In this document: positions 1 to 10,103 of the stretch, in pieces
Layout of the letters: the number at the start of each line of letters is the position of its first letter
Position numbering within the stretch: position 1 is the first letter of the stretch
From: Stratiolaelaps scimitus
Lineage: Eukaryota; Arthropoda; Arachnida; Mesostigmata; Laelapidae
DNA: 64,000 bases
Direction: 5' to 3'
NCBI GenBank assembly: GCA_019614645.1
Contig: JABWDB010000070.1
Location: forward strand, 62,001 to 126,000
Program-made: the position numbers and the translations under genes
The notes under the pieces: generated by a model
What the model was told of the DNA's origin: nothing
Databases searched by the model: none
Seen by the model: the letters and a program-made list of their open reading frames with translations, nothing else

Positions 1-2
1 AA

Positions 3-122
3 CAGATCAAGCTGTTCGCTGCCGGCTCGCTGTCGAAGAACAGCAACAATCGAAGTGTTACCGCCACCGTCGTAGCTGGGCAGAAGCTAGTCAGCATCAG
101 GCTCGAAGACAGACGAATATAA
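3..122 (+). CDS. Possible 3'-terminal coding tail, cut by the window edge
   Basis: A frame open from the left edge runs 39 codons to a TAA at 120-122. The encoded piece begins QIKLFAAGSLSKNSNN and ends LEDRRI. Its first half uses codons that mostly end in G or C (ATC AAG CTG TTC GCT GCC GGC TCG CTG TCG AAG AAC AGC), as expected of coding DNA in a CpG-tolerant genome, while the other two frames look less like protein. No family was recognised and no domain is visible. If real, it is the last exon of a plus-strand gene lying to the left, and the following sequence would be its 3' untranslated region. A chance open frame of this length is quite possible. Confidence 0.22.
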   Translation, partial: QIKLFAAGSLSKNSNNRSVTATVVAGQKLVSIRLEDRRI

Positions 123-3100
123 AAACAAGTGTTATAGCGCTATAGGAACGGTTGCACCTATCCGTAGTATATGGAGCTGCGGCCGGCAGTAGCAGCAGAA
201 ACTGATCGTTGAAGCTCTCGCGTTGATCGTTGTCACCCCCGTCGAGTGCCAGTCCGCCTCTGCCGACTGCACCCTTCGCTCCGGAGTCTATCGCGTATCG
301 TCTGCCGCAGGACGAGCAGGAAAAGCCCGTTAAGTCTTCGCCAGCCAGGTGGGGGGGATCGCGAGCACCCGGCCGTTTCGACGACATTGTAACGTCTGTG
401 ACCGAAGGTGCGCAACGTTTGCTCGCCTTTGCTGTTTCTTGAACAATTTCCACCGTGACGAAATGCGACAACCGGTACTCCTGGGTCTTCGCGTGTAGCG
501 CCGGCGCGCGAGCTCCCTCGCTCGCTTGCGCGTTTTTCCTCTTTTGCTGTTGCGCGTCTAATTCTGACTCCCCCGTTCGGTTCGTTGGGCACAAACAAGC
601 AAGGCATGCAAGCACACAGACGTACTTAAAGGCACAGATCGACCGAAGTCCACATGGATGGCCACGCACTCGCAGACGGCCATTCCCGCCAGGCGGCCGT
701 ATTGACAAGTTGCAAATACTTTCTACAATTCGGACGGCTGGCGTCAACCGCTTGGTTCTGAAAACAGGAAACGCGCCAACTATTTCACCATGGAGTTTTG
801 CCGGCTACGAGTTTTCGTTCCTGGTTCTCCTGGTTTGTCCCCAACTGTATCATACAATACATTACATAATAGTACCTTGTATATATAGCCGTCTGATTGA
901 CACAACGAATGAATGGGCATGTACCGCCTCATCTCAGCATTCGACACCTTTTCGCCACCGTTTATCGTCGAGTTCTCTACTACGTGTTGGATTTGGCGGA
1001 AGCCAGCATACTCATCCAGCGGCGAGGTCACCTTGTGCGGTGACCTTGTGCTTGACAGCTACCACTCAAGCTCGCCTTGGTAAGCTGCCTTGGCACGCGT
1101 ACCGCTCTCGTCGCTCTTAGCCCTTTGTTGTTTCCTACTTTTTTTTCCACAAACGTCAGCAGCAGCAGCACAGCAACACACAGTGACTTGAGGACTTGTC
1201 ACTGATCATCGAGCTGCAGAGCCACCTCTGTGTAGCGTCGTGCCAAGTGCTGTTTAGATATCGGACCGTATTTGTTGGGGGGGGGAAGCGATCTATTTGT
1301 ATTTTCATCGCAGCATGCTGCTCACCCCTTTATCAGTGGTGTCACCAGTAAGCAGCAGAAGGGAACCCGTCTATAAAAGGCTTTGAAACGAGGATTTGTT
1401 CTTACCAGTTGTTGCCTCCTCGCGCAGCCGGCACCCGTGTCGTTATCGACGATGACTGTGACCATATCTCCGTAGCATCAGTGCTCTGTGGAAATACCGA
1501 GTTCGAATCCATCGTCGTCACGCTGGCTTTCTTATCCACCCCAAATGTGACGCTTTTCGGGCTGCCGTGAAAATGCCTGGTCGTCTGCTCACCGACGTAC
1601 ACACAACGCGACGACAACGCAGGAAGTATATGCTAAGTAATCTAGGCTAATTCAGCAGCTGCCACCGTTGCCAAGCTCAAAAGTCAACATTCCGCTTTCG
1701 TGCCGGCTTGCACGTAGAACCCCTCAAACAACGGCAGCGGTAACGTCGAGAACATTGACGGCAACCGGTACCCGGCGGGTGTCAGCGACTCGCGCACCTA
1801 ATTTCTCCAGCGCAGCATCTACCACCACAGCACTGCAGAACCAAACCAGCGGTTCTGAAGGTCAGAATGCTCCTGCCGAATTCGCCGCACGAGTAATCGT
1901 TCCAATGTATATAATGGTTTTCTAGCCCAAAGCAACTCAAATTGACAACGATTGTGTTCTCTCTAATCACAATTGAGGTTGAATTCGTTACGACACGAGT
2001 TCTATGGGTGAATAAGTGCCTAAGATAAAGCTGAGCTTATTTTCACTAATTAGCCGCGTATAATTACTTTTGATACTCTTATTCCTCTGTCACGTTTGAT
2101 CGTTCTTGCTGACCCCTGACACGTCCCATGGTGTGCACTATTTTCAGGCATCTATACAATTATCATTTCTAATTTTGGCTCTGGCATCATATCCAGCATG
2201 GTATATCGAGCTAAGCATTAAAGGAGAATTCCCCTATGGTCAAGAAAACCAAAAAACCTTTCGTTTCTAAACTTTGGACCAAGCAAAAACGACCTGCAAG
2301 CGAGCAATGATCACATTATTATCGCCAGGTGTTATAATTATAAGTTTAGATAATTTATAGCATAATTGCAATCCGCTTCAAATGATCCGACATAATGAAT
2401 GCGTCGGGCTGACGTGATTATCAAAGCAGGCGGCGTCCGTGGTCGTTACGCAGAGAGAAACGGGTGGAGAGAATCAAACTAAATCATTATATCGGAGTGA
2501 ATGTTCACTCATCAGTGTATATATCTATTTATTCAGCTATGCAACAACTGTACAGACGAGACGCGAGGCAAAGATGACGATGATGACCACGAGAAGAAAG
2601 CAGCTTTCGGCTGCGGCCGTCGCTGGCGACCGACACCGAAAATGATGCCGTAAATGCTTAATTCCGAACGTTGTCAGATCGGCGTTCGAATTGTTCGACT
2701 GCTGCTGTGCGCCTGATCATGTAGCGGATCACGCTGCCACTCCAACGCCATTGTCGTTCGTGAACAACGCCAGCAACGTGTACTGGGCAGAGTTGGTTTT
2801 CTCTGTTTATTTACTGATTGTTCTGGTTATAATTATCAAGCATAGTTTAGCCCTACTCTCAAAACGGAAACTCCCTCCGTTGGAGGAAGCCTCGACCATG
2901 TGATCGATTCGTTGTAATTGCTCATAGCAGGGAACCATGCCGGATTCGGGTGATGGCTCATCTTAGAGAAATCTCGATTCTAGCTCACCCTATTAACAGC
3001 AACATCGTTTAAGCTTTCCTCACTCTCAGTGAGCAACTGCAATGTTAGAATGGAGAAAGTCCAATGGAGAAAGTTCGTCGAAATTCGTTCTGACAACAGC

Positions 3101-3230
3101 AAGTGATGTCTAGCAAATTTCCAGTTTCGAGTGTAGCAGGCCGTTTTATAATTGCTTGGGGATGCCCTTATACGAATGCACGGTCCTCCTTATAGCGAAC
3201 GTATATCTGGTTATTTATGTTTTCTCCCTC
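123..3230. other. Stretch without an identified gene
   Basis: The first kilobase is GC-rich and open in several frames on both strands, but none of the long frames starts with ATG or resembles a known family. From about 2000 on the DNA becomes AT-richer. The only candidate signal is a TATA-like motif at 1372. A tandem 12-bp duplication (aatggagaaagt) lies near 3048-3075. Confidence 0.5.
1372..1380 (+). promoter_or_regulatory. TATA-box-like motif
   Basis: TATAAAAGG in a GC-rich setting is a strong match to the metazoan TATA consensus. An initiator-like CCAGTT lies about 35 bp downstream (A at 1407), slightly farther than the usual spacing of about 30. No convincing coding start follows: the first ATG downstream (1451) opens only seven codons. 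A motif of this length can easily occur by chance. Confidence 0.22.
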
Positions 3231-3258
3231 TAACTCGCTGGATACAACTCGTGTACAG

Positions 3259-3330
3259 ATAATAATAATAATAATAATAATAACATCATCATGAAAAAAA
3301 ACAACAACAGCAACAACAACAACATCAACA
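3259..3330. repeat. (AAT)n followed by CAA/CAG-rich microsatellite
   Basis: About eight AAT units (3259-3283) are followed by CATCATCAT, a short A run and AAC/AAC-AGC units. It is an ordinary compound triplet microsatellite. Confidence 0.85.
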
Positions 3331-3724
3331 AATCAGTGTGAGCGAATTTGTCGAAGTTTAGCTCCGCTGTATAAACTAGGGTCGCCTCTCGTCATAGTGT
3401 CCTTGTCGAGTGAGCGTGGCCGTTGTCATTGCTTCGTACTCCGGCTTGAAATGCAGTCGAGAGAAGCCGCCGCCACCACCACCAGCACCACCTTCTCCTC
3501 GTCCTCCTCCTCGTCCGGATCGCCCTCATTACCCGCGATAGAGCTCGTGGTGCTACAATCCTATAGACAACGGTTTGCCGCAGGCCTTTGCCGTAGCGGT
3601 CAGTGCTAGTTGCAGCGAACAATGATCACGACACCACCATTTGCTACAGGGTTGGTTACCACCAGAATAGCATTGGCCGCGCAAGTGGCGTCAGGCACCG
3701 CAGACAGACCGAGTAGCATTAGTG

Positions 3725-3782
3725 GCACTAGCTGTTGTTACTGTTGCTGCTGCTGCTGTTATTGCGGCAGTGGCAGCAGTGA
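3725..3782. repeat. CTG/CAG-rich triplet tract
   Basis: Interrupted TGC/TGT and GGC/AGC triplets (tgttgctgctgctgctgtta and similar) make up an imperfect CTG array. In the plus frame it would encode a cysteine run, which argues against plus-strand coding here. Confidence 0.6.
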
Positions 3783-4095
3783 AGATAAGCAGACGTGTAC
3801 AATTCACTCACTCACGAGCACACCGACGGTGAAGAATGAAGACCAAGTGGCCAGCCAGCACATCGGACAAACAGAGACCACACACACACACACATGACAC
3901 AAACATGACACACAAGTCTGTGCGTATGCTACACCTAGAGATGAGTGACCTGCCTGTGATGGGCGAGACGGCGTCTACGAGCCGAACGGCGGCGGCGTGC
4001 TGAACGGCGCTCCTCAGCGGCAAACGAGATGATGTGGATGCGGCCCGTAACGATCGTTCACGCCGGCAGGCGGAACAGATTTTCAGCGGAGCCAC

Positions 4096-4578
4096 TTACG
4101 CCCCGGCCGCTGGCTTCACAGTGGTGCTATAATGTCGGTGCTGGCGATGCAACGCCAGGCAGGCTGGCAGGCAGGCATCGAGCCACGAGCGGACACCAAT
4201 GGGGAGGCTTGCACAGAGTAAATGCTCACACTTGTATTTACAATGCATTGGCGCATATTGGCTTGGTTCGCCTCGGACATTGCTATTCCAGCCACGTTGT
4301 TGTTGCTGCTGCTGCTGCTGCTGTTTGTTGTTGGTGATGGTTGTTGTTGTTGTTGTTGATGGTTGTTGTTGTTGATGGTTGATGCTTGCACTCGCTGTTC
4401 GTAGCAGTTGATTCCAGCGTCCGTCGTTGGGGTGTGCGCAGCTGCCGCTGCCAAGCGATGAGTGAAGAGCACTCGAGAAGTGAACGAATCGCTCGGCTTG
4501 GCTCCTATCCTCGGCAATGGCCGCCTCATTAACAACATCAGCAACACTATCGATGTCGACCGGACACAGCGGCAGCAA
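4096..4578 (-). CDS. Unrecognised Q/N/T-rich open frame
   Basis: This minus-strand frame of 160 codons begins directly after an in-frame TAA with TTG, not ATG, so if coding it would have to be an internal or terminal exon. From the N-terminal end it contains an acidic stretch (VDIDSVADVVNEAAIAEDRS), then SSALHSSLGSGS, then a glutamine/threonine/asparagine-rich stretch made by CAA, ACA and CAG triplets, and a cysteine-containing tail ending VKPAAGA and TAA. Codon choice outside the repeat looks plausible for coding. A second minus frame, 4116-4649, is also open and reads the same array as N/Q/S runs; at most one can be the real frame. Q/N-rich runs are common in arthropod transcription factors, but no DNA-binding domain is visible, so no function is assigned. 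Confidence 0.2.
   Translation of the reverse strand: MLPLCPVDIDSVADVVNEAAIAEDRSQAERFVHFSSALHSSLGSGSCAHPNDGRWNQLLRTASASINHQQQQPSTTTTTTITNNKQQQQQQQQQRGWNSNVRGEPSQYAPMHCKYKCEHLLCASLPIGVRSWLDACLPACLALHRQHRHYSTTVKPAAGA
4296..4390. repeat. GTT/GCT array with GATGGTT interruptions
   Basis: Runs of GTT and GCT triplets are interrupted by repeated TGATGGTTGTTGTT units, giving a short higher-order repeat. On the minus strand it reads as CAA/CAG/AAC triplets, which is why both minus frames here remain open. Confidence 0.8.
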
Positions 4579-5314
4579 TTACACCGCCAACTGCAACAAC
4601 GGCAGCAGTAGCAGCGACAGCAACAAGCCAGCCAGCAAAAAAATGGCAACCAAAAGTACAGACATTCGCCGATTTGACGTGGTGGTCAATGACGCCATCA
4701 TTACGATTCTGCTGGCTGCTCTCGTTGGTTGCTGTGGCGGCTACGATGTGTTTTACTGCACCTCTGACTGCTGTTTCTACTGTTGCCGTTGGTGGCGTTC
4801 TTCGGTGAAAGAAAAGAAAAACGACCCCTGACCGTGGGTGACACGTGCTTTCGTGTGGGAACCAGATATCTCATATACTGGTTAACAGACGAGAGAGGGT
4901 TAGCCACGTAGGAAGGATACCCGATCTGCGATTACGTCCCGCGCAAGCTCCTCGCACAGCTACGTATAGCGCACATAGCTGTGTGTAGCTATGCAGGCGA
5001 AGTGTGAGAAGCACTTCGATTGTGACGAGATGAGGGAGGATTCAACTTCAATAGACTTCGACTGGTGACGGGAACTCGATAGTCTTGGGATGGTTCTTTC
5101 TCTTCGATGGTCTGTCTGGCTGCCCCAAAATAATTTCATTTTAAAAATTGGACATTCCACCCCAGTTCGTAATTGTCGTCGAGAGGAGGACAGTTAACCG
5201 ATAACAACTGTATTGTAATAACCGTGTGTCAGTGGGCAGCAGTGCTAAATATCGTCGTCGTAATTACCAAGTCATCCGCGACGTATAAATAGAGAATATC
5301 CATTCGATCGCGTA

Positions 5315-5338
5315 TTATATATATATATATATATATAG
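5315..5338. repeat. (TA)n microsatellite
   Basis: An uninterrupted TA dinucleotide array about 24 bp long. A TATAAATA motif lies 24 bp upstream. Confidence 0.9.
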
Positions 5339-6263
5339 TATGTTTTGTCCTGACTGAGTCTCCATACAACTAGACTGCATCGTCTGCCGTTTACAAGATA
5401 TTAATTTCGCCGTAAACGAAGTCGGTTGCTTCGATTGCACTGGCACGAACCGAAAACCGCTCGGAGAACAAAACCAAAAATTTGTCGTATTCATAGCTTG
5501 AGAATAATGATTAGTGGACGCTGTCTCGAATTACTCCTGCAGCAGCAGCAGCCGTCGCAATCTGACATTATCGCCAATCGAAAGAAGGCTATGTATTGAA
5601 TACAAGCACCGGAAAGCAGTGGCCAATGAAAAATGTCGTCGCCTGCCCGGCACCGTCACCGTCAACAAACGGTGGAGATGAACTCGGCGTATGCGATGTC
5701 CTTGTATCCGGTTCGCTAAATTTTGCCTATTGTCGTGGCCATATATGTGATGATTTCATGATGTGCTACCATGACAAGCTAGTCATGGCGGCCACCAGCG
5801 CCGCGGACCCGCATGAAACAGGATGTCACTACTGTCCGCTGATTGAAGTTACAATTTTGTTCGTTGACCATCATATATTTCGAGTTCAAATGTTTTGACA
5901 CATGTGCGTCACTATTTTGAAAATGTGGTGGGTTCCCCCCGTTTCAATACTTGTTGAATATCGAAATATCGTTGCCACATCCATCGTGAGATGGGGCTCA
6001 ATACTTGTGGCAGTCGCTCACCCATCAGCGTTTCATCGGGACTTGGATTGCAACGCTTGAGTATTGCCTACCCGGAAGGTCTGTGCGGTGCCACAATGCG
6101 TTCAACCGAGGTGCGCTTGTTTGTAAGCTAGCAATTGATTATGCAAATTGAAGTTATGATGCTAATTGAATTAACGATTAGCTCAGCATCGCTACCATTG
6201 GGATGAAAATCTCACTGCCCCTTGTTGTATCGCATTCGAACCGCCTTCGGAGGAACTGAGGTG

Positions 6264-6292
6264 AATATATATATATATATATATATATATAC
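6264..6292. repeat. (TA)n microsatellite
   Basis: A perfect AT/TA array of about 28 bp. Confidence 0.9.
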
Positions 6293-7068
6293 ATTTCAAT
6301 GATGTACATTACAACAGTTGCTAAATGGACTACATTTAGTAATGAATTGGGAAAACAAATAATATCCCATTTTTGATGTCGGCATCAGTACGTCATTCAG
6401 CACTTCGTCGCTAGCCACCCATGACTGCAGCACCAATTAATGATTCGCAACGGTAGCACCCAACGACAGCACGGGTTTACCATGGGCCATATGCATGACG
6501 TCCTCATCTCGATGTTCTATTGCTTTTTAAAGTTCTACCTCGTCTTTACCGCTGTCGACAGCAGACGGTCGATCGTGTGTGTGTGTGTGTGTGTCTGGTG
6601 TATCTAGCTATCACGATATTATGCGTCTTGATTACCGAGGTCATTTTATATTCGCGTTATTTGCCATTGCAAACATTGGCTCGTTTGGGTGCTGCGCCAG
6701 CGGCTTCCCCAGTTGGAACAGCGGGTTGCCTGCTGGGCAACAAAGCGGTGTTCCACCTGGGGCAGTTCGATGGCAGGAAGGTCCAGCGCCGACTCGCTGA
6801 TGGTGCACTTTTCGAATGGCAACTGCTTGTTTGCTAACTGTGTTGGCCGACTGGCAAGATGACGCTCGGTCACGCTTCGTTGGCACGTCCAGGTTGAACG
6901 TCCACGTCGACGTCGACGCTGGCGGGTCCGACACGTGGACACGCATCAAGGTACGCCAGATAGCACCGAGAAGGGAAGGCGATTCGACTCGTGTGATGAT
7001 TGCGTCACCAACAGTATCAAAGTCGTTAAGAACGAACTAAGCTCGCGGCTGAGCTGATATAACGATGA

Positions 7069-7070
7069 TG

Positions 7071-7107
<37 letters not shown>
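7069..7107. repeat. (AAT)n microsatellite
   Basis: About 13 perfect AAT units preceded by GATGATG. Confidence 0.9.
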
Positions 7108-7108
<1 letters not shown>

Positions 7109-7978
7109 GTAATCGATCTAAAACCACCTAAATAGCGCGTAATCTTCCCTATGAACCCGAAGTGGCAACCACTCGAAGCGACTTTTGCCGCTCAGCCTGA
7201 CAGCTACAACAATCAGCCACGACTTGAACTACTACGGGTCTCGGATCTGTATGCGTCTATCTGGAAAAGCAATGTTTTGCAATTCTATAGCACGTTACCT
7301 CGGGGAACTGACAAATACGTTCGTTATTGCTTAGGAGCAGAACGCTATTATGTACGGAACATACGCGCTCCGATGCTCCGCGCACCGCCATCTCACCACG
7401 AACTTGTGGTATATTGCCTCGTTCATAATTAGCATTGGCGTTCTTCTTCGCAGAGGAAGGCAGAAGAAATACTGTTGGCAGTAATAGGAACAGCAGCAAA
7501 GGTAAGCAGGTAGTCAACCTGTTAACCTGTTTAATATTATAGCTGTGTGTCCATCGCGACGAGGGTCATTGATAGAGGCGTTCAATGCAGGGGACTCCGA
7601 TGTTCTTTGTCGGTGCTGGTGACTGAGCTCTTTTTGCTATAATTATACCAACAGTCATAATAATAACAATGTTGTATTTGCTTTTTGGCGAGTGGCTTAA
7701 GTGCACTTTTAGACAATGTCTGAGTGGATAACATACACGACCAGACACACACACACACACACCACAAGCGTACCACCGAACGAACTTACCAAACTCTATC
7801 AGCTGCTGTTCATTGTTTAAATACATAGGTCGAATGTGAACGATGGTAGTGAGAAGGACACACATACAAGTACACTGTTGAGTTCCCAGGCCGCTAGAAA
7901 AGTGGCGTCCTCTAGTGGCTGGCGAACTGCTCGAATACAAATGTAACAATGAAGACATTGGCAGGCATTAATGCCAAT

Positions 7979-8002
7979 GAGAGAGAGAGAGAGAGGGAGA
8001 GA
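7979..8002. repeat. (GA)n microsatellite
   Basis: A GA dinucleotide array with one GGGA interruption near its end. Confidence 0.85.
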
Positions 8003-9056
8003 TTATAGAGACAAAAGCCCCACAATAACACATGGGCCATCTAGTAGTTTAAATGCAATTAAATATGTTCAAACAATATGTGACGTAATAACGGTTAACG
8101 GCGAAGGACGAATAGCTCGGGCGCGGTATCAATCGCGCCTTTGTTTCGCCGGTACAATGAAGCAGATAGCCGTACGTACTTACGTCTCGAGCTGAGCCAC
8201 CGGCGCGTTCCTGTTGTTATCAGGATTCGAACTGTCTGTCTGGTAAACGTAAGTGGACGGCTTACAATAATAATAATAATATTAGTATTAATAAGGTTGT
8301 AGTGCGAGAGAGAGCGAGAGAGAGAGAGGTCTCCGACAACTCACACTCGGTGGAGGTCGATGTCACTGCGTCGACAAATATGATCTCTGCTTGACTCGGA
8401 ATTTTCGTGAAGCTATTATTGTTTTCTTGGTCAATGGCAGTAATTGTTTTCATGGTCAAATGTGCCCGCCGCTTGTATCCCGATATCACCGGGGTCAGAT
8501 TAACATCACCCGTATCTTGCCCTCGAGTTCTTCTTGGCAGAAACGTCCATACACCGGTAGCGAAGCGCGAGATTACTATGACACACAGGAATTATGTCCA
8601 ACATTGATACAATACGTATGCATGTCATTCTGATCAACGAACGCAGGTATCTATCTACCTTGACGGCGGTTAGCTTTCGTAGATTTTTGTTAGTCACCTC
8701 AAATTGATGAGGATGCCTCGTCGTCTGGCATACGCAACTCGTCTCGTAATTTATCTAATCGACTGTAGGTGCATTCGAAGCAAGCGGGTGCCGTTGAAAG
8801 TAACGCGCAAACGCTTAACTGCCTCATGCTCGTGTGTTTGTATCAGATACGAGTGAGTGGGTCTCTTCGAAATCAAGGAATCACGAACCGGTTGTTTGCG
8901 GCTGATTTGAGCAGCGTCATTTCTCGTTCGTTGATCCCTTGAATGGTCGCTATTGAAAGTGCAAAAGGATTTTTCTGTGCGCACGCATTTGCTGATGGTC
9001 TTGTTATTGCTGGTCTGACATTGGCAGCTCGATACCGCATTCGTCCATGGACCCAT

Positions 9057-9112
9057 ACTATGGTATGTTATATATATATATATTACTATGGTATGATATA
9101 TATATATATATG
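9057..9112. repeat. 28-bp tandem duplication carrying (TA)n
   Basis: The unit actatggtatg followed by a TA run and a short TT spacer occurs twice back to back (9057-9084 and 9085-9112). The copies differ at one base after the conserved 11-mer and in the exact TA pattern. Confidence 0.75.
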
Positions 9113-9710
9113 GCAGCAGGAATGCGAAAGTGACCATGAAAACAGGTTGTGTTGACATGATTTACCGAACGCAATTTGGAGGGAATAAGCGCTGCATGGC
9201 TATTTCCAGCCTGAGATTGACGTGGGGAGATCGTGCATGTCTTTGCTACTATTCCGCTAATGGGAGCCTTATTCGTATCCAATTCGCATCCGTGTTAAGT
9301 CAACTGCGTGGTCGTTACCATTATCCGAGTTAGTTCAGCAATATTCAGTGAGTGACGAAGACACTTGACAAACAATCAGCTTGAATGAACCGCACTCACC
9401 ACGTCAATATTTCGTAGCGTGTATGTTGCGAGATAACCTGGGCGATTTTGTATTCGATATTTTGCTGTTTTCACGTGAGCGTCTACCGGCGCTCCACGTG
9501 ACGCTTGGGTCATGTAAAAGCTGCTCGCTTCGTGACAGCCCTGAATCTCAATTGCGATACAGCGAGCATAAATCTAATCACTAGCGAATGTTCATTATGT
9601 ACCGATCGTCGTTATGAATGTAACATGTGCTTCGCTAAAGGCAAATATCATCCCGGTCAGAATTTACTTTTCTGAATTTACTATCGGGAAGGGGATTACC
9701 TCATCCTCGA

Positions 9711-9712
<2 letters not shown>

Positions 9713-9749
<37 letters not shown>

Positions 9750-9750
9750 C
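9713..9750. repeat. (CT)n microsatellite
   Basis: A pure CT array of about 33 bp ending in a short imperfect CCTCTC tail. Confidence 0.9.
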
Positions 9751-9919
9751 TACATCGATCTCTATGTGGGGTTAATGGACCGTTGTTTCGTCGAGCTACC
9801 GTGTGGGCGTTAGATATTGCACTGAGACCGCCTATGGGCGCCTACGCACACGGGTAGTACACCATACCCGCCTGCCCACATTTCCAGCTCGTTTTGGGTA
9901 ACGAACACGGCTTAAGGCT

Positions 9920-10103
9920 ATGGAAATGCTTCCCTCCTTTTTCCTGGCCATTTTCCACTCGCCTCACTTTTGCTCTTTCGGGCTCCAGAGTCGGCGTGCA
10001 GCCGAACGCGCCGCTACGGACCAATGCGCCAAGGAAGAAACGGGCGCCGCCGATAGCAAGCAACGCAAACGCATCGGTCTGTGCCTCAGTGACGATGGGA
10101 AGA
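9920..10103 (+). CDS. Putative first coding exon, unrecognised protein
   Basis: An ATG in good context (GCT before, G after) opens a frame of 61 complete codons that reaches AAGAG|GTAAGC, a consensus splice donor, at 10103/10104. An in-frame TAA (9899-9901) lies shortly upstream, so 9920 is the natural start. Codons mostly end in G or C (GCC, CGC, GGC, CTG, GAC). The peptide begins MEMLPSFFLAIFHSP, which could be a weak signal or anchor segment, followed by a hydrophilic part rich in R, A, E and K that contains KQRKR. Without splicing the frame ends at TAA a few codons past the donor. No family was recognised and no partner exon was located. The overlapping frame starting near 9894 is also open but has less coding-like third positions. 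Confidence 0.3.

Larger units (their letters stand above)
4861..9890. other. Stretch without an identified gene
   Basis: No recognisable gene was seen. It contains (TA)n at 5315-5338 just downstream of a TATAAATA motif (5284-5291), (TA)n at 6264-6292, (GT)n at 6575-6594, (AAT)n at 7069-7107, (GA)n at 7979-8002, a 28-bp tandem duplication at 9057-9112 and (CT)n at 9713-9750. The remaining sequence shows no protein family in any frame. Confidence 0.5.

Noticed and set aside
97..747. Long minus-strand open frame (about 216 codons)
   Set aside because: It starts with TTG, opposes other open frames in GC-rich DNA and contains no recognisable domain; probably chance.
455..1120. Long plus-strand open frame (about 221 codons)
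   Set aside because: It starts with GTG, has a cysteine- and arginine-rich low-quality composition and overlaps the opposite-strand frame; no family.
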